Shown here: one piece after another, positions 12,875 through 24,990 of the stretch | Position numbering within the stretch: the stretch's first letter is position 1 | Layout of the letters: each line of letters opens with the position of its first letter | Assembly (NCBI GenBank): GCA_039881145.1 | Contig: JAYKKI010000006.1 | Coordinates: 21,946,501-22,010,500, forward strand | DNA length: 64,000 nt | Reading direction: 5' to 3' | Source of the DNA: Druceiella hillmani | Lineage: Eukaryota > Arthropoda > Insecta > Lepidoptera > Hepialidae | Made by a program: the position numbers and the translations under genes | The notes under the pieces: generated by a model | Databases searched by the model: none | The model's input: only the letters and a program-made list of their open reading frames with translations | What the model was told of the DNA's origin: nothing

Positions 12875-13046
12875 GCAGTTAGTGTTCTCTCCTCTATTAA
12901 ATATATGTAATTCACTCCAACTTTGCCTGAAAAGGGTCTATCAGCTGCACTAACCAACGCAGATTGCATTAATGCCGTGTCACATGGCGTATGCGCGGAG
13001 CAGAATGGGGAGCTTTTTGGCTGAGTCAAATTAAACATTTTGTAAA
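12875..13046 (-). CDS. candidate internal exon of an unidentified minus-strand gene
   Basis: The exon is bounded on the minus strand by a strong acceptor (CTTTTTTCCTTACACAG) at 13047 and a strong donor (GC|GTAAGTATT) at 12874. It gives 172 nt, entering after the first base of a codon and leaving after the second. Its composition is clearly less AT-rich than its surroundings. The peptide has motifs SSPFCSAHTPCDTAL, SALVSAADRPFSGKVG and VNYIYLIEERTLT, with two cysteines five residues apart, and looks extracellular or receptor-like, although no domain is recognised. In the splice-free reading an upstream ATG gives 66 aa, but that part is the intron's pyrimidine tract. It sits between the two inverted repeats at 10.8 and 13.5 kb, so an exon carried by a transposon cannot be excluded. 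Confidence 0.6.
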
Positions 13047-13431
13047 CTGTGTAAGGAAAAAAGTAGTTCATTACATCGTGAAAAAATATTTTTTGACCAA
13101 GATTTTTCTAATAAACAAATAACTCAGCAGTAATACAAGAAATAAACAAATTATTTATACAAATTAATTACGCTGGAATTTTTGAAACTTGGTAATTTTC
13201 CTTCACCCTATACCTACTTCCATTTTTTTTAATTTTCTGAGCAATCATTCTGTTAACAAGGGTATGAAACAAAATTTGTTAAGTGTTTTTCCCTAAAAAC
13301 GTTAGACCATTTATCAAAAATTTGTAACCTATATGATTGCATTCTTCTTTCAATAAGCTTATTGTTTCAATAAGTTTTTATTTGACACCCTGCAAGGCAA
13401 CGTTGAAAGAAGTTATCATATTTTCCAATTT

Positions 13432-13690
13432 ATCTGCTGAAATTAAGGATAAAAATTCATCTTATTTTACTTCACGTCTATAATTCAGTCACTAATTTAG
13501 TCACTCTCTCTCCGTGTCAGGTTGAAATATTTTACATTAAATATTTTCCGAAAAAATTTTAGACCTAAATATTTTTTTTTAATTTTTCACACATACAACT
13601 GTATATAATGCACGAACAACGAGGTGATTCAATTAATGTTATGTTTGATAATTTTGATGCGAAACATTAAAAAATACAAATAAAAATAGC
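13432..13690 (-). repeat. right member of the inverted-repeat pair
   Basis: This is the reverse complement of 10768-11020. Differences are mostly small indels in A/T runs plus scattered substitutions. Flanking sequence outside the pair does not match, so the repeat unit is about 255 bp. Confidence 0.75.
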
Positions 13691-14035
13691 AACAAAATAT
13701 TACATAACACAAAACTAAACCTCCGCATATTACTATAGATTAATGGCCGACTTTAAATTTTATCGAATCAATCATTCTTAAATCAGTTGGAAAATAAAGC
13801 GGATCGGAAAAGTGAATTTTGTAGAATTTTTGGTAACTTATATTTTTTATATTGATAAGAAAAAAATAATAATAAACAACAATGAACTAGGAGAAAATAT
13901 TTCGCATGTTGGCACTTCTATTTGCGGCAGAAATAAAAGTAAAACAGCGCCATCGATTTGACCTCTAACAAAAACTTGCTAAGTGAATAATTTTGTTTCA
14001 CGACTTTATATTATGCGGATACGATGAACCTATAA

Positions 14036-14346
14036 GTTGTTGTTGTTGTTGTTGTTGACGTGTCTATGGCTTGTACACAAAGTGAAAAAAAAGGAAATAA
14101 TATTTCAGTTGGGGCCAAAGTTGTGGAGCACAGCCCTGGCCACTTCATCAGCCTTGTCCGAGAATAGGATATTTTCAGTCCAGCTGACGTCGATTTTGAA
14201 GAGAGCCAATGCAATTGCTGGACAAGAAAATAGATACTGAGGGTCCAGTTGTATATTTGGGTAGTGTGGGCATGCTGAGGAGTAATTTCTTGACCGTCTA
14301 GTATGATGTTCAGGCCGTTCAGGTGTCCAGTTCTAAGTCTTATAAT
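14036..14346 (-). pseudogene. I-like non-LTR retrotransposon 3' end
   Basis: In minus-strand reading, [20 protein letters not shown] continues with a frame change into LDPQYLFSCPAIALAL and FSDKADEVARAVLHNFG. This follows the C-terminal region after RNase H in I/Jockey-type ORF2 proteins (family pattern LRTGH..G, C..C, ..HI.DCPA, ..W..). The frame shift lies near 14225-14250, and one zinc-knuckle cysteine pair is not evident. The insertion ends in (CAA)n (GTT repeats on plus, 14036-14055), the kind of simple 3' tail seen on I-clade elements. It is 5' truncated and dead. Open frames at 14011-14240 on either strand derive from it. Confidence 0.6.
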
Positions 14347-14403
14347 TGTGGAGGTTATCTCTTGGGTTATCTATATGTATGTATTTGTGAATATATACAT
14401 ACA

Positions 14404-14406
14404 GAT

Positions 14407-14488
<82 letters not shown>
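14404..14488. repeat. (CA)n(TA)n compound microsatellite
   Basis: A run of CA repeats passes directly into TA repeats. The 14303-14527 open frame is an artefact of it. Confidence 0.95.
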
Positions 14489-14489
<1 letters not shown>

Positions 14490-14739
14490 TATATAACTGG
14501 GAAATTTACCTAAAAGTGCAGACTTAACAAATACATTGCAAATCAATATTTCATAAAATACATTTATTAAACGGGTAATTTATGTCAAAATCATTAGATT
14601 TAAATTCTAATTGTAAAATCATTCTTCTTGTATGTTTAATTATTATCGGGGGCCGCTAATCTGTATCCAACTAGTGGACAAATTGTTACTTGTCTTCCAT
14701 GGACCGTAAGCTTTTTCTATTACTTTTTTTCTATAATAT

Positions 14740-14975
14740 GATTTTAATCCATTTATCACCATACAAAAGCTAAATAAAATCTGATCTACCATCAATCAGT
14801 CACTTAACCGTATATTACTGCAAAATATCTAAGTAGACCAAGTACTCCATCAAGGATATACGTATTATACGATAAATAACAATATGCCGGGCCGAATTCT
14901 AAAGATAATGACACTTTGGAAGCTATTCAGAAGCTCTGTGATATTGTTCGTATTTTCTATTGAAATTAATTCTGA
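14740..14975 (+). repeat. dispersed repeat R1, copy 2
   Basis: This copy is collinear with 2476-2830 (ACCATACAAAAGCTAAATAA; AAGTACTCCATCAAGGATAT; GGCCGAATTCTAAAG; AGAAGCTCTGTGATATTG). It lacks the 37-nt fold-back of copy 1, so it is closer to the ancestral arrangement. Confidence 0.6.
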
Positions 14976-15045
14976 AACTCATCTCTCTCTCTCTCAACTT
15001 TCCCTCACTCTCAACTGTTCCCTTGTTCTATATTTGTTAGCTTAT

Positions 15046-15061
15046 GGGGGGGGGGGGGGGG
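15046..15061 (+). repeat. poly(G)16 run
   Basis: Sixteen consecutive G follow a CT-rich stretch (CTCTCTCTCTC..TCCCTC). Such a run is rare in this AT-rich window. It could form a G-quadruplex, and it is also a common sequencing or assembly weak point. Confidence 0.9.
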
Positions 15062-15201
15062 TATAATGTGCATGGTGTGTTTTTAAAAATAAATGACCTC
15101 TCATTAGAATTACAAAGTGAAATATTTGTGTACCTTAGTTACAATTTAATTCACGCTTTTGTAATATGATTTTTTTATTACATAAGCTTTTATCATAAAT
15201 A

Positions 15202-15248
15202 TTTATGGTTGATCATTATAACCGCCGCTTATAATGATCAAGCATAAA
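15202..15248. repeat. 20-nt-arm hairpin with a CCGCCGC loop
   Basis: The arms 15202-15221 and 15229-15248 (TTTATGGTTGATCATTATAA) pair with one mismatch around a 7-nt GC-rich loop. It resembles a terminator or small fold-back but has no associated gene. Confidence 0.6.
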
Positions 15249-15249
15249 A

Positions 15250-16770
15250 TTTAAATAATACTCATGATTTCCGTGAAATCAAATGCAAATTGAAATCATC
15301 TATTATAGTCCTTGCTGTATTTTAAATATTCTCAGACGCACAAGCGATTATCATTCTAATGAAAAAAGGGGAGCAAATATTTTTTTGCTTTAAGTTTTAG
15401 TTTTCATTTCAAAAGCAAATATATCAAATGAAACAGCCAGGTTAGAAGATGAAGAGGTAATTTTTACATTCCGACTCGTAATATGCTATTTACACATGAT
15501 GGAAATTAAGTTTTTATCAACTCAAACAACAAAACATTTGAAGAAATCAAATATTCCGTCAACAAAACGGTAGAAACCGGAGAACGGTTTAAAGAAATGG
15601 TGGAAGCCATTTTATTAATTTATTTTACATTAAAAAATTCTCTTTTTAAAATTATTTCAATATTTTGCTATTGCCGTGATTTTTTGCAATAAACTATTAG
15701 ATTTAAAATTGAAAAAGACGTTTCTATTTGTTTTATTGTAACGTATTATACCCTTTATCTTTTGGCTGCTTAAGATACTGATTCCCTTACAAAATGTGGA
15801 AGAATAAGAAATTAAAATTTGTTAATAAAACATTTGATGGTTTTAGAATAATATAATAACGCGTGGTGCGTAGTGTGCCATTTATTTTACAATATTTAAT
15901 TCATTCGTAATAGTGAATAATTTAATTCTTGCGTAATAGTGAATATTGACAACAGCATGAAATACCAAAATTTTCATTCAATTATTATTTGTTACTTTCA
16001 GTATTTTCACAATTATAATTATATTTGAACGTTTAATTATCATAAAGAGATTATATCATAATGGAAAAATGTAATGTTTTATTATCATAATGAAAAAAAA
16101 ATGATTAACACTGAATTACCAGTAGAGCGTATATTTATTTTAGTAAAATAATATTCGTACCACTGAATATTAAAATCTCGACTAGGGGTTCGCCGCGTTA
16201 CGTCGTATCGTCTTGATTGTAAGGCGTGGCCTCCAATATATTGTTTATTTTACAACATTTAACTCTTATGTTTAGGTTGAAAAAGAGTACCTTGACAACG
16301 GAATGGGATACGAAGAAATTTTATAGATTATAATGATACTATTTTGTAATTAGAAACCCATCAAAACTGGCTTACTACATCAATTTAACTACAGCTTTTA
16401 TAGGTATTATTGTATCTAATAAATCAAATTTGCAAGCAATCTAAATTTTAAGATATTATGTTTAGCAACTATAAGTTGTAATGGATAGGTGAACGTGTTG
16501 CTTAATCCATAATTTCCATTTTTAAAGTTCCGTAATTCAAAAGGAAAAACGAACCCTTCATAAGATCACTCACATTTCTGTATGCCAATATGTCGCAGCC
16601 GTTTTTTTCAAATTCGACATTAAAATTTGACATAGTGATAAGCATAAGCGGCTTTTATCTATATAGTAAGCACTCAAAAGTATTTAAATTAAAATTATGG
16701 GATAGGCAATTTTAGATAAATTCACTGTTTTTCGTCTGTGGAAAACACACTAGGCGATAACATATTTACG
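15250..16770. other. AT-rich stretch without a recognisable gene
   Basis: I see no supported exon or repeat here beyond short A/T-rich runs. Confidence 0.35.
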
Positions 16771-16774
16771 TGGT

Positions 16775-17030
16775 GAATAATAATACTGTTTGCAAATAAT
16801 TTTATACAAACACTATTCACTTTTAACAGATTTAAAATTTTATTTGCAACTTACTGTATATAATGTACTTAAACTTTATAAGTTTTATTTGAAGTAGATA
16901 ATGTTAAAAATAATTAATTCCAATATTACTTACTTAAAATAAAACTTATAAAGCTTATAATTATGATGTGTAACCTTTCGAATAATATGATAAACGAATA
17001 GAATTTAAAGGTGAGATCAGAAATTAGTTC
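16775..17030 (+). repeat. dispersed repeat R2, copy 2
   Basis: This is a diverged copy of 4435-4725 in the same orientation. The best-conserved block is ATGATAAACGAATA followed by ATTTAAA and GAGATCA. Confidence 0.45.
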
Positions 17031-17589
17031 TTAATAGAGATACATTTTCAAACTAATATTATAATTATGATCAAATTAGCTATTAAATTCATTACCAACT
17101 TCGATTTTCTAGTTATTTTTTAATTATCGTGTTACGTCAAATTCTTCCTACCTCCATGTCCGCCTGAATCTATTGTACTTACTAAATGATTTAATCATCG
17201 GTTTAACACTATCAGATTAGTACGTTTAAAGAACGTATAAAATTTTACATTCAGTTATAGACGCAAAAAAACCATCATATTTGTGAAATGTATGCAATTA
17301 TCAAAAATTATTTGTAGAATTTTAAAGAAAAGTTTGAATAATAAAGATTTTAATGATACCAAAATAATTATTTTTATATTTAGACTCAACGAAACCAAAA
17401 TATAAGTTAGTATTTGAAATAAATTTTCGCGAAAAAATTAAATTGCAAAACACTACATATTATAATTTAGAAATTATATTTCTATATTTCCATATAATAT
17501 CATGCACTATTCCCTGTATTGCAAATATTTTACTAAAACGATGTAAGCATTTTCATAACATTTAGAGAAACTCGGTTAAGAAAAGTCAA

Positions 17590-18425
17590 ATGAGAAAGAT
17601 ACTTGCTGGTGAGAGAGCGAACTACGAATGTAAATCACAGCGACTACGGCCATTTCTTTATATCTTGTATTAAAATCTCTTCCTGTTTGACCTATGCATA
17701 CACTATTACAATCGTTACATTTAAGTTTATAGATACCACTCTTTTTATGTTTATCTATTTTTTCTTTATTATTAATAAGGGTTTTACCCAAGTTATTTAA
17801 GGTACTATACGTACATGTTATATTATTTATAGTTTTATTATTAGTTAAGAGTTTTCCTAATTTGAGTGATACATTACCGAGTTTTCCTAATTTGAGTGAT
17901 ACATTAGTGATACATTATGGGATAGATTTATAGTAAATATTATTATTATTTGGTACGACCGGGTATATTTCTTGTATTAGTATTTTTCTTAATTTATTAT
18001 GGTACAGTTTTGTGACAATTAATGGGTCATAATTATTATTTGTTGCGATTTGTTTTATAGTTTTTATTTCTTTACGTAGGTTAGGTTTTTCTAGAGGGAT
18101 GGTTAAAGCTCTGTGAATCATGGAATGGAAGGCTGCTAACTTATGGGACCAAGGGTGTTGAGATTGACCAATAATTAAGGAGTCTGTAAATGTGTCTTTT
18201 CTAAATATATTAAATTTATGTTTATTATTTTTGCGTTCTATTGTTATATCTAAAAAATTAAGTTTATTATCGGACTCTACTTCTAAAGTGAATTTGATAT
18301 TTTTATGTAGGAAGTTAGCAAAGTTAACAAACTGGTCTAACTATCGCTGTGTACCTTTCCAGCAGATAAGGATGTCGTCAACGTATCTATAATAGTATAA
18401 TATATTGGTCGCTAATTTACTGTTT
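17590..18425 (-). mobile_element. Penelope-like element fragment (RT C-terminus plus GIY-YIG endonuclease)
   Basis: Minus-strand coding begins at the RT catalytic motif YRYVDDILICWKG (about 18355-18400). It continues as FVNFANFLHKNIKFTLEVES, LNFLDITIERKNNKH, FTDSLIIGQSQHPWSHKLAA and IHRALTIPLEKPNL, the thumb/linker region of Penelope-like RTs. It then runs through a low-complexity linker to SGIYKLKCNDCNSVCIGQTG and RDFNTRYKE, the GIY-YIG nuclease, where the tyrosine of YIG is replaced (VCIG). RT motifs 1-4 are missing: sequence upstream of 18425 is unrelated, so the copy is 5' truncated. An in-frame TAG follows the WKGTQR segment, and a frame break occurs between 17800 and 17915, where a 28-30 bp tandem duplication (TTTCCTAATTTGAGTGATAC) lies. 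The element is dead. Confidence 0.8.
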
Positions 18426-18470
18426 AAGTCACTGGTTTCTAGATGGTTCAAGATGGTTCAAAATGGTTCA

Positions 18471-18545
18471 GATGGTCCAATTAAACCTGAACCGAACGGT
18501 CACCCCGAATTGATATATATATATAGATATATATATATATACACA
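18471..18545 (+). repeat. microsatellite-associated repeat, copy 1
   Basis: The block AACCTGAACCGAACGGTCAC followed by CCCGAATTGA(TA)n recurs at 19370-19400 with one change (CGGT to CGAT). Both copies pass directly into TA repeats in the same orientation, so the conserved head probably carries or seeds the microsatellite. A short imperfect tandem (AGATGGTTCA x4) precedes this copy. Confidence 0.7.
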
Positions 18546-18630
18546 GAAATTTCGTGTTTTAATAAAACCCATGATATTCGTTTTTGGAAGCCTTTAAAAT
18601 ATTTACAAATATTTAATTATTCAAGTTATT

Positions 18631-18918
18631 TCATATCTGTTCATTGAAAAATATTTTTACTATGGATCTAACAACCACTGCAAGTGTAACTATTTGATTA
18701 TGCATCATGCAATGTGACACCGACAGATCCAACATTAGTGCAATAAGGAGGATCGTACTAGCTTCTGATAGACTTGCCTTGCCAAAGATAACACTGAAAG
18801 TTTTTAGAATATCCAAACTGGTACCGACTAACAAGTTTGTAATTAATTTATTCTGGTCTTTATGGTCTTTCAAAACAATGTCAGTGGCACTCCATATATT
18901 ACGCCATACGATAAGAGC
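18631..18918 (-). CDS. unidentified open frame or possible exon
   Basis: After an in-frame TGA near 18916 the minus strand stays open for about 95 codons to 18631. It contains NIWSATDIVLKDHKDQNKLI, TNLLVGTSLDILKTF, SVIFGKASLSEASTILL and VSHCMMHNQIVTLAVVVRS. The composition is less AT-rich than the flanks, and the peptide suggests helices with one possible membrane segment. A donor-like GTAAAA lies near 18660. No convincing acceptor is seen, and the plus strand is also open here for 93 codons (18707-18988), so the coding strand is uncertain. It lies between a Penelope fragment and the second copy of the TA-associated repeat, so a transposon origin is as likely as a host exon. I do not recognise it. 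Confidence 0.3.
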   Translation of the reverse strand, partial: ALIVWRNIWSATDIVLKDHKDQNKLITNLLVGTSLDILKTFSVIFGKASLSEASTILLIALMLDLSVSHCMMHNQIVTLAVVVRSIVKIFFNEQI

Positions 18919-19369
18919 GTTGAGAGAAGGAGTCGGTCAACTTTTGATTCGATGTCTGTTCTATGGTCTTTCCGAAAATAGTCACTGATTCTTTTTATCT
19001 TATATAATCGTTTATATTTTATTCTTGGAATTAATATAAATATTTTTACATTCTGTAGAAGGATAAAAATTTATAATATCAATTCTGTCGTCGCTTTTTA
19101 AAACTCGGCATTTTCTATTTCCTACTAGAAAAATGATCCAAATCAAATACACTCAAATCTAAAATTTGTGTGTATCGAAACTCGAAAGGAGAGCCGTTGT
19201 CTCGTTGTCCAAAAGACTTCTTCAATGACACCCAACTGAGGTTTCCTTGAGAAAAAAACAATTATCTCCAGATTTGATTTAAGAATGTGAAATACGGGAG
19301 GTACTATCGAACGAAGTAACTTCTCGATTTCATTATATATTTATCGAATATGTTCCCCAGATATCAAAT

Positions 19370-19505
<136 letters not shown>

Positions 19506-22487
19506 TATTTTCATATTTAAATAGAATTAACGTAGTGAAAACTAATATTAAATTGAATCAACAGCTTATTTTTAATAAAAAATAAAATGACACAAATTTT
19601 ATATGTAATAAGCAATTCCAGCGAGTAGCAATAGATGCGCGGAATATTTAAAAAAAATGTATATAACTTAATAAATTGTCACATTTTTCTGTATTTTATA
19701 TTCTTCAAAGGGCTGAAAATAATATTTTCTGCGAAGTGAAGGAATAAAGAATTTAGAAATATTTAGAAAGTCGGCAAATTTCATATAAAAATAATAATCG
19801 CTATGATTTTTGTGTAAACTTTTAGTGAGTTTTTGCCAATTCTGCTTTTTACATAATTATTGTTTCGGTAGTTCACAAAATACCGGTAGTTCACAAAATA
19901 CAGTGGAGCCATCCTATATTTTCACGCAATTTTTGGATATTTCTTTTAAATATCGAATTTAAAATTATAAAAAATGTAAATTTGTATTCCTCTTAAGAAA
20001 CCTTTTACAAATCATATTTCACACGATATAAAAATTAGAAAAATATGTGTTATTTATTTAAACATTCTTTAATTCTTATATCAATATTTAAAAAAGCTAA
20101 TACAAAATAGGCGAGTTATTAATATAGAAATATTACCATGCCTTATACTTTCTAAGAATTTCAATTTCTGCGTCTTATACTTTCTAAGAATATTGGCTAT
20201 GTTAGATGGACTGACAGACAGACACCTAAATGATCTTATAAATATTGCTTTCTTTCATTTGAAGATATGGCAAACTTAAAAATTTATTTTTCCTCAATAC
20301 TCGTCAATAATATTACAGGCACTGTGAATTTTTATTGATGAAAAATTACCATACATACACTGATTTACTCTGTGCTACTGACCTTTTTAAAACTTTTGTG
20401 TAATTGTAACTAAAATCTCAAGAAATGTAGATATTCAAAACGACAAAAATTTCATTGTTTTTTTAATATTTCGCCAGAAAAAGAAACAGATTTCGCACTG
20501 AAAATATTTTTAGAGAAGTCAATTATGGTAGAGACATTACTAATTTAAAATTAGCCAAAATAAGCTTTATTCTCAGATAAAATAACGCAAATTTTGTATT
20601 GGGACATTTAGTCAATACCGGAAGCTATTTTTGGCGGAATACAACTTTTTATCGAAGCTTAATGGTCTTTGTCTGATTTAGTTCTTTCTTTCCATCTGAT
20701 TTTTAATTTCTTTGATGGGCTACTTATTTCTCAGCCTTTTGAAATAGAATTGCCTAGACGTGATTAATGGTGAATTCAAAAGAAAGTCTTCAAGAATAGA
20801 AAATGTGATAAAATTTTTAAAAGTACAGAGGAGAAAAATTTCTCTCTGAGGTTTTTTTCTTTATTATTATATTCAGTTTTATGTCGAAAAACTTACTGTG
20901 GAGTTAGTTGTAACTGTAGATACTAATGCGTACAACTAATATAGGTAATAATAATTCTGGTTTGAAATCGGTAATGAGAACACTAGCCACCGCGTGCGGT
21001 TTGAGTTATGTATTAATGTGGAACGTTTGCTAATACCCCATTAGAAGAAGAAGAAGACCTTCGAAATGTTTATATTTTTTTAGGAGTTTATATGTTTTTT
21101 TGGTGTTAAGTATTTCTTACGTGTGCGAAATATGTATATGTCTTTACAGAATTTAACAAGAGTATACGTGAAATAGACGTGAAAGTGCAAAACTTAACAA
21201 CTTTATATAACAATTTTAACTACAGTGCTCTTATTCTGTATTTTTACTTTAAAAACTAAAATTAATAACTAATGTTTCGACTGCGTATCAATTTACAGAA
21301 ATAATGTCATGTAAAATAAATGATTCGTATGACCATTTAAAGTAAAAGATTTCGATTGATTTTCTAAATTATAAAAGATATCACGTGTTCAAATAATTCA
21401 AAATAAATAAAAATAGGAAACGTTTATAGTATATTAAAACTGTTTGACATTACAAATTCGTTTCAAATATAGTTATGTTTGCAGTTGTTTCAAGTCACTG
21501 ATATGGAGTTTATATTTTTTTCTTTAGATCCAATTACAGGTCATAAGTTGGTCGATTATCACTCGTAAACTAGTATAGATAAAATTTTCTTTTTAAATTT
21601 GTATATATGTTATTCATCCAAATATTACTCAGATACTAAAAATAGCGGTTTAGCTTGCAGAGGATGAAACCAAGTAACTTTAACAAAAATGACCACTGTG
21701 GTATTCGTAATATTTTGTAAACGGATGTCTGTAACGAGAAAGTATTAATAACATAGCCCAAATATTGTTAAAAGACCTGTTCACCTATATTCTACATAAT
21801 AGTGTTTGCAAATATATTATTGCAAATATATCCCTATTTCCATGTAGGTGAATTACCATAAACACATTTTTTAAAGGATTTTTATTACATAATTTCGGTT
21901 TATTACACTTATAACCTGCGAGTAAAACGTATGTAATACACAGACGAACAGGCAGTGTTTCCGGAATGACCACGGAATCTCATAAACAATTAGAGTTAGC
22001 GTTCGGTTAATTATTGTGGTAACCTTAGGCGGAAATAATACTTATTCAAATTACTGATCGCCCTATGTCCTTTTCTCAGTTAGAAAGTAAAATGATTTTA
22101 CATCTTTAATGAATTTTACAGTCCCGTAAAAGAAAATAAATTTATCTTATAAAATGTTAAGTTTATTGATACCTTACGTACTCAGAACCAAGATTAATGC
22201 TTTTGTGTGTATATAGATATAACCATTCCTTTCACAAGTTTCACAAACAGAAAACACAAGAAAGAAAGGAAAAGTCGGAAAAGCCAAAGCACATTCCGCA
22301 AAGTCACGCGTTCGGCTCATAAATACATTGAGCAAAATATAAAAAGGCTGATCTCCCAATAGAACCGTATTAAAAGGTTTACTTTGCTTTTTGATACTTT
22401 TCCATTTTATTTGCGATCCTTCCCTGGAATATATCACGTCGCTGGTCTCATTTCGATGCTTTTGAAAGAATTGTTAATTAGTCACAT

Positions 22488-22489
<2 letters not shown>
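19506..22489. other. AT-rich stretch without a supported gene
   Basis: No supported exon is seen. A perfect 18-bp tandem (GGTAGTTCACAAAATACC) lies near 19870-19905. Near 20190-20230 AGATGGACTGACAGACAGAC resembles the reverse of the GTCCGTCTGTC block of the GGTTCC-type repeat, too little to call. Short frames at 21785-21973 and 22174-22437 show no domain. Confidence 0.4.
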
Positions 22490-22545
<56 letters not shown>

Positions 22546-22550
22546 TTTTT
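22490..22550. repeat. (TA)n microsatellite
   Basis: A pure TA tract with two TTTATA interruptions near its end. Confidence 0.95.
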
Positions 22551-22730
22551 TAATTCTTGATGGTCATTTTGCATAATATTTAAATATGATTAGATTTGTT
22601 GACTTTGTTTTCTTTCTACATTACCATTATTTCTGGTTTTCAAACTTCGGGCTAGATTAGAGATCCGTGATAAATTGCGAGAGAAATGAGAGAGAGAGAG
22701 GGAGTTAAAGAATATTAAATCTAACGTAAA

Positions 22731-22871
22731 ATGTGGTCCGAAAAGAGAGGCGACTCAAACAGCCGTGGTCTTAGAATTTCAGACAGAGTTTTCTCGGATT
22801 GTGGAAAATCAAACATTTTGAATAAACCAGATAAAGAATTTTCTATTGACTCAGAGTTTGTTACAAAGTAG
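22731..22871 (+). CDS. small open frame of uncertain reality
   Basis: An ATG at 22731 opens 46 codons to a TAG at 22869-22871 (MWSEKRGDSNSRGLRISDRV, then FSDCGKSNILNKPDKEF). Codon texture is less AT-biased than the flanks. The opposite strand is also open and looks protein-like (FKMFDFPQSEKTLSEILR, then PRLFESPLFSDHILR), so which strand, if either, codes is unclear. No domain is recognised. It may be a decayed transposon piece. Confidence 0.2.
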   Translation: MWSEKRGDSNSRGLRISDRVFSDCGKSNILNKPDKEFSIDSEFVTK

Positions 22872-23160
22872 AGTTCCTTGATATTTAGCATTTAGGGACC
22901 TCTATTTGTAATCTTAAAAAATTGAAAGTAAGTTGTAATCGCCTTTATTTATACTCAAATGTAATTCTAAAGGTTTTGACGAATCTTCGTAATGAGAATC
23001 GAAACTTAGATTTTATTAGAAAGCTAGTTTTTAAGTAGAAACTGTTACATTTTAAGTATTTCTAGTTTTGTTTTTCACAGACACATGAAATCGGTAACTG
23101 ATGGTGATTGAGCGGTATACAAAGTTTTTTTTAACTTTTTTAAAGTTCGTAAAAATCAAA

Positions 23161-23241
23161 CTTTTTCATTAATTAACAGCACACTAAATCAAAAAGACGT
23201 TTCGTAATTTTGGTTTAGTGTGCTGTTAATTGATAAAAAAG
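23161..23241. repeat. 34-nt-arm hairpin
   Basis: The arms 23161-23194 and 23208-23241 share TTAACAGCACACTAAA and pair with three mismatches around a 13-nt loop. The size suits a small fold-back element. Confidence 0.75.
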
Positions 23242-24835
23242 TATGTGAAGATGGGTTTTCCTTTCGATTTCCAATATTTTACAATTGTAGTTGATAAATA
23301 TTAATGGAATGTTGTTATTTTTTGCCTAATACTTGTCTAGCCCACCATGTAGTAATTGTGAAAACTTCGATGCCAGTATTGAAATATCGTTGCAAATTTT
23401 CCAAAAAAATGCTCACTTTATAACATTATTGGATTCAGGTTCAAAATTATTTTCACCTATTTCAGAATTGTAGCTAAACTCAAAAGTAAAACGATATTTT
23501 AAAATAATGTAAGTAAAAATTACCATTTCACACTGACGTCAACATCTTAATATTTAATGGAGATCTAATTAAAATGACATTTTACATGCATGTAAACAGT
23601 CAGTTTAACTTCATTTTTATGCAATTAAATACCTCATTGCTGAAATATTCCATGACTATAAATTATAGGAGGTGACTAGTAGTGATTGCAATAACCGCTT
23701 GGTGTAAATTAAATGCTGACTCTTTTTGATGTTCACAGCAACATTTAAAAATTGTGTATCCTTAGACTAAAGTGGAAAAAGGGCGGGTTTTTTACTATAT
23801 ATATAATTATATAAATTAATTAATAAATTTATGTGACTTCTGTTTACATTGCAGGGAGATGTATTAAGTATTGCGGATCATCAAGTGGAATAGAGCCCCT
23901 TGCGTTTTTATTTTTTCCAATACGTGAAAGAAAAAAAAAATTGGACAGGGACTATAATATTTTAAGTTATTTTTAAAAATTTATTTTTGGTATAATTTTG
24001 GTTTTCAAAGGATTTATGCCGATTCCTTTATACTTTAAAATCAGCCTAGCATAAAACTTCCTGATATTTAAATGTTCATGTATAATTTTCTGTATCTAAC
24101 TGATAACAATGACTGAACTTGCCCGTATCTACTGAAAGATTACTATCTTGTCAGTTTTTATCGCACGAATCGCATATTGACATTATTATCGGTAGTCGTG
24201 GTTGAGGAAGGTACCACATGAAGGATGTTATTAAAATTGGTACGAACTCGCTTGAACTCATTAAAATCAGTTCTGAATAGTAGCGCGAGAGAGGATTTTC
24301 TCATAAAATGTATTCGAGGTCGAGTATAATTTTATTATTGTTAGGACCACAACAAAAAACATATAAAACCAACGTACAAAAATTTTGTCGAGATAAATTA
24401 TTTTCAAATTGCCACTCATTCAAAAATGGTAATTTCAAGCAAAGTATCTTAAGGGTATAATCAAAGAGTTCAATTTTAAAAATTTTAACTTATATTACTA
24501 TTATTTCAAATGTCCATTTCTAACGGCATTCATTTAAAATATTCATTAAATGTAGTTTTAATATTCATTAAATCTTGAAGCGAAGCTCACTCACTCATCT
24601 ACACTTCTCTAGCAAAGCTCTTAAAGAACTTGGCTGCTTTTTTTTTACTAGTTTATGCGGTTAACTTTTTATAGAGGAACTTGGCCCATTTCACAGTAAT
24701 GCTTTTAATGAGCTACAATAATACGAGTCTAAGATGTTCTGCGTAATGAGAACTACTTTAATAAAAAATATTTTTGAAACTATGTATAAACTATAAAAAA
24801 GAAATGTGTATCTTTGTTTATATCCACATCATCCA

Positions 24836-24990
24836 AAAACCTGTCAAGTACGAGTGGCACTCGCAATAGGAGAGTTTCGTACACAACACTCTTAAATATT
24901 TCAGGGTATATAGAATTCCTTTGAAAGTATTAGTTAATTTTAGTTTTTCATGGACATGGTGCAAGTTTTTGTAATTTTTCACGACATGGT
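24836..24990 (-). repeat. GGTTCC-type interspersed repeat tail, copy D
   Basis: On the minus strand this ends ..GCGAGTGCCACTCGTACTTG followed by ACAGGTTTTT, the tail shared with 3709, 58014 and 59052. The adjoining CTTAAATATTTCAGGGTATATAGAATTCC matches the equivalent position at about 58080. Nothing coding is visible. Confidence 0.6.
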
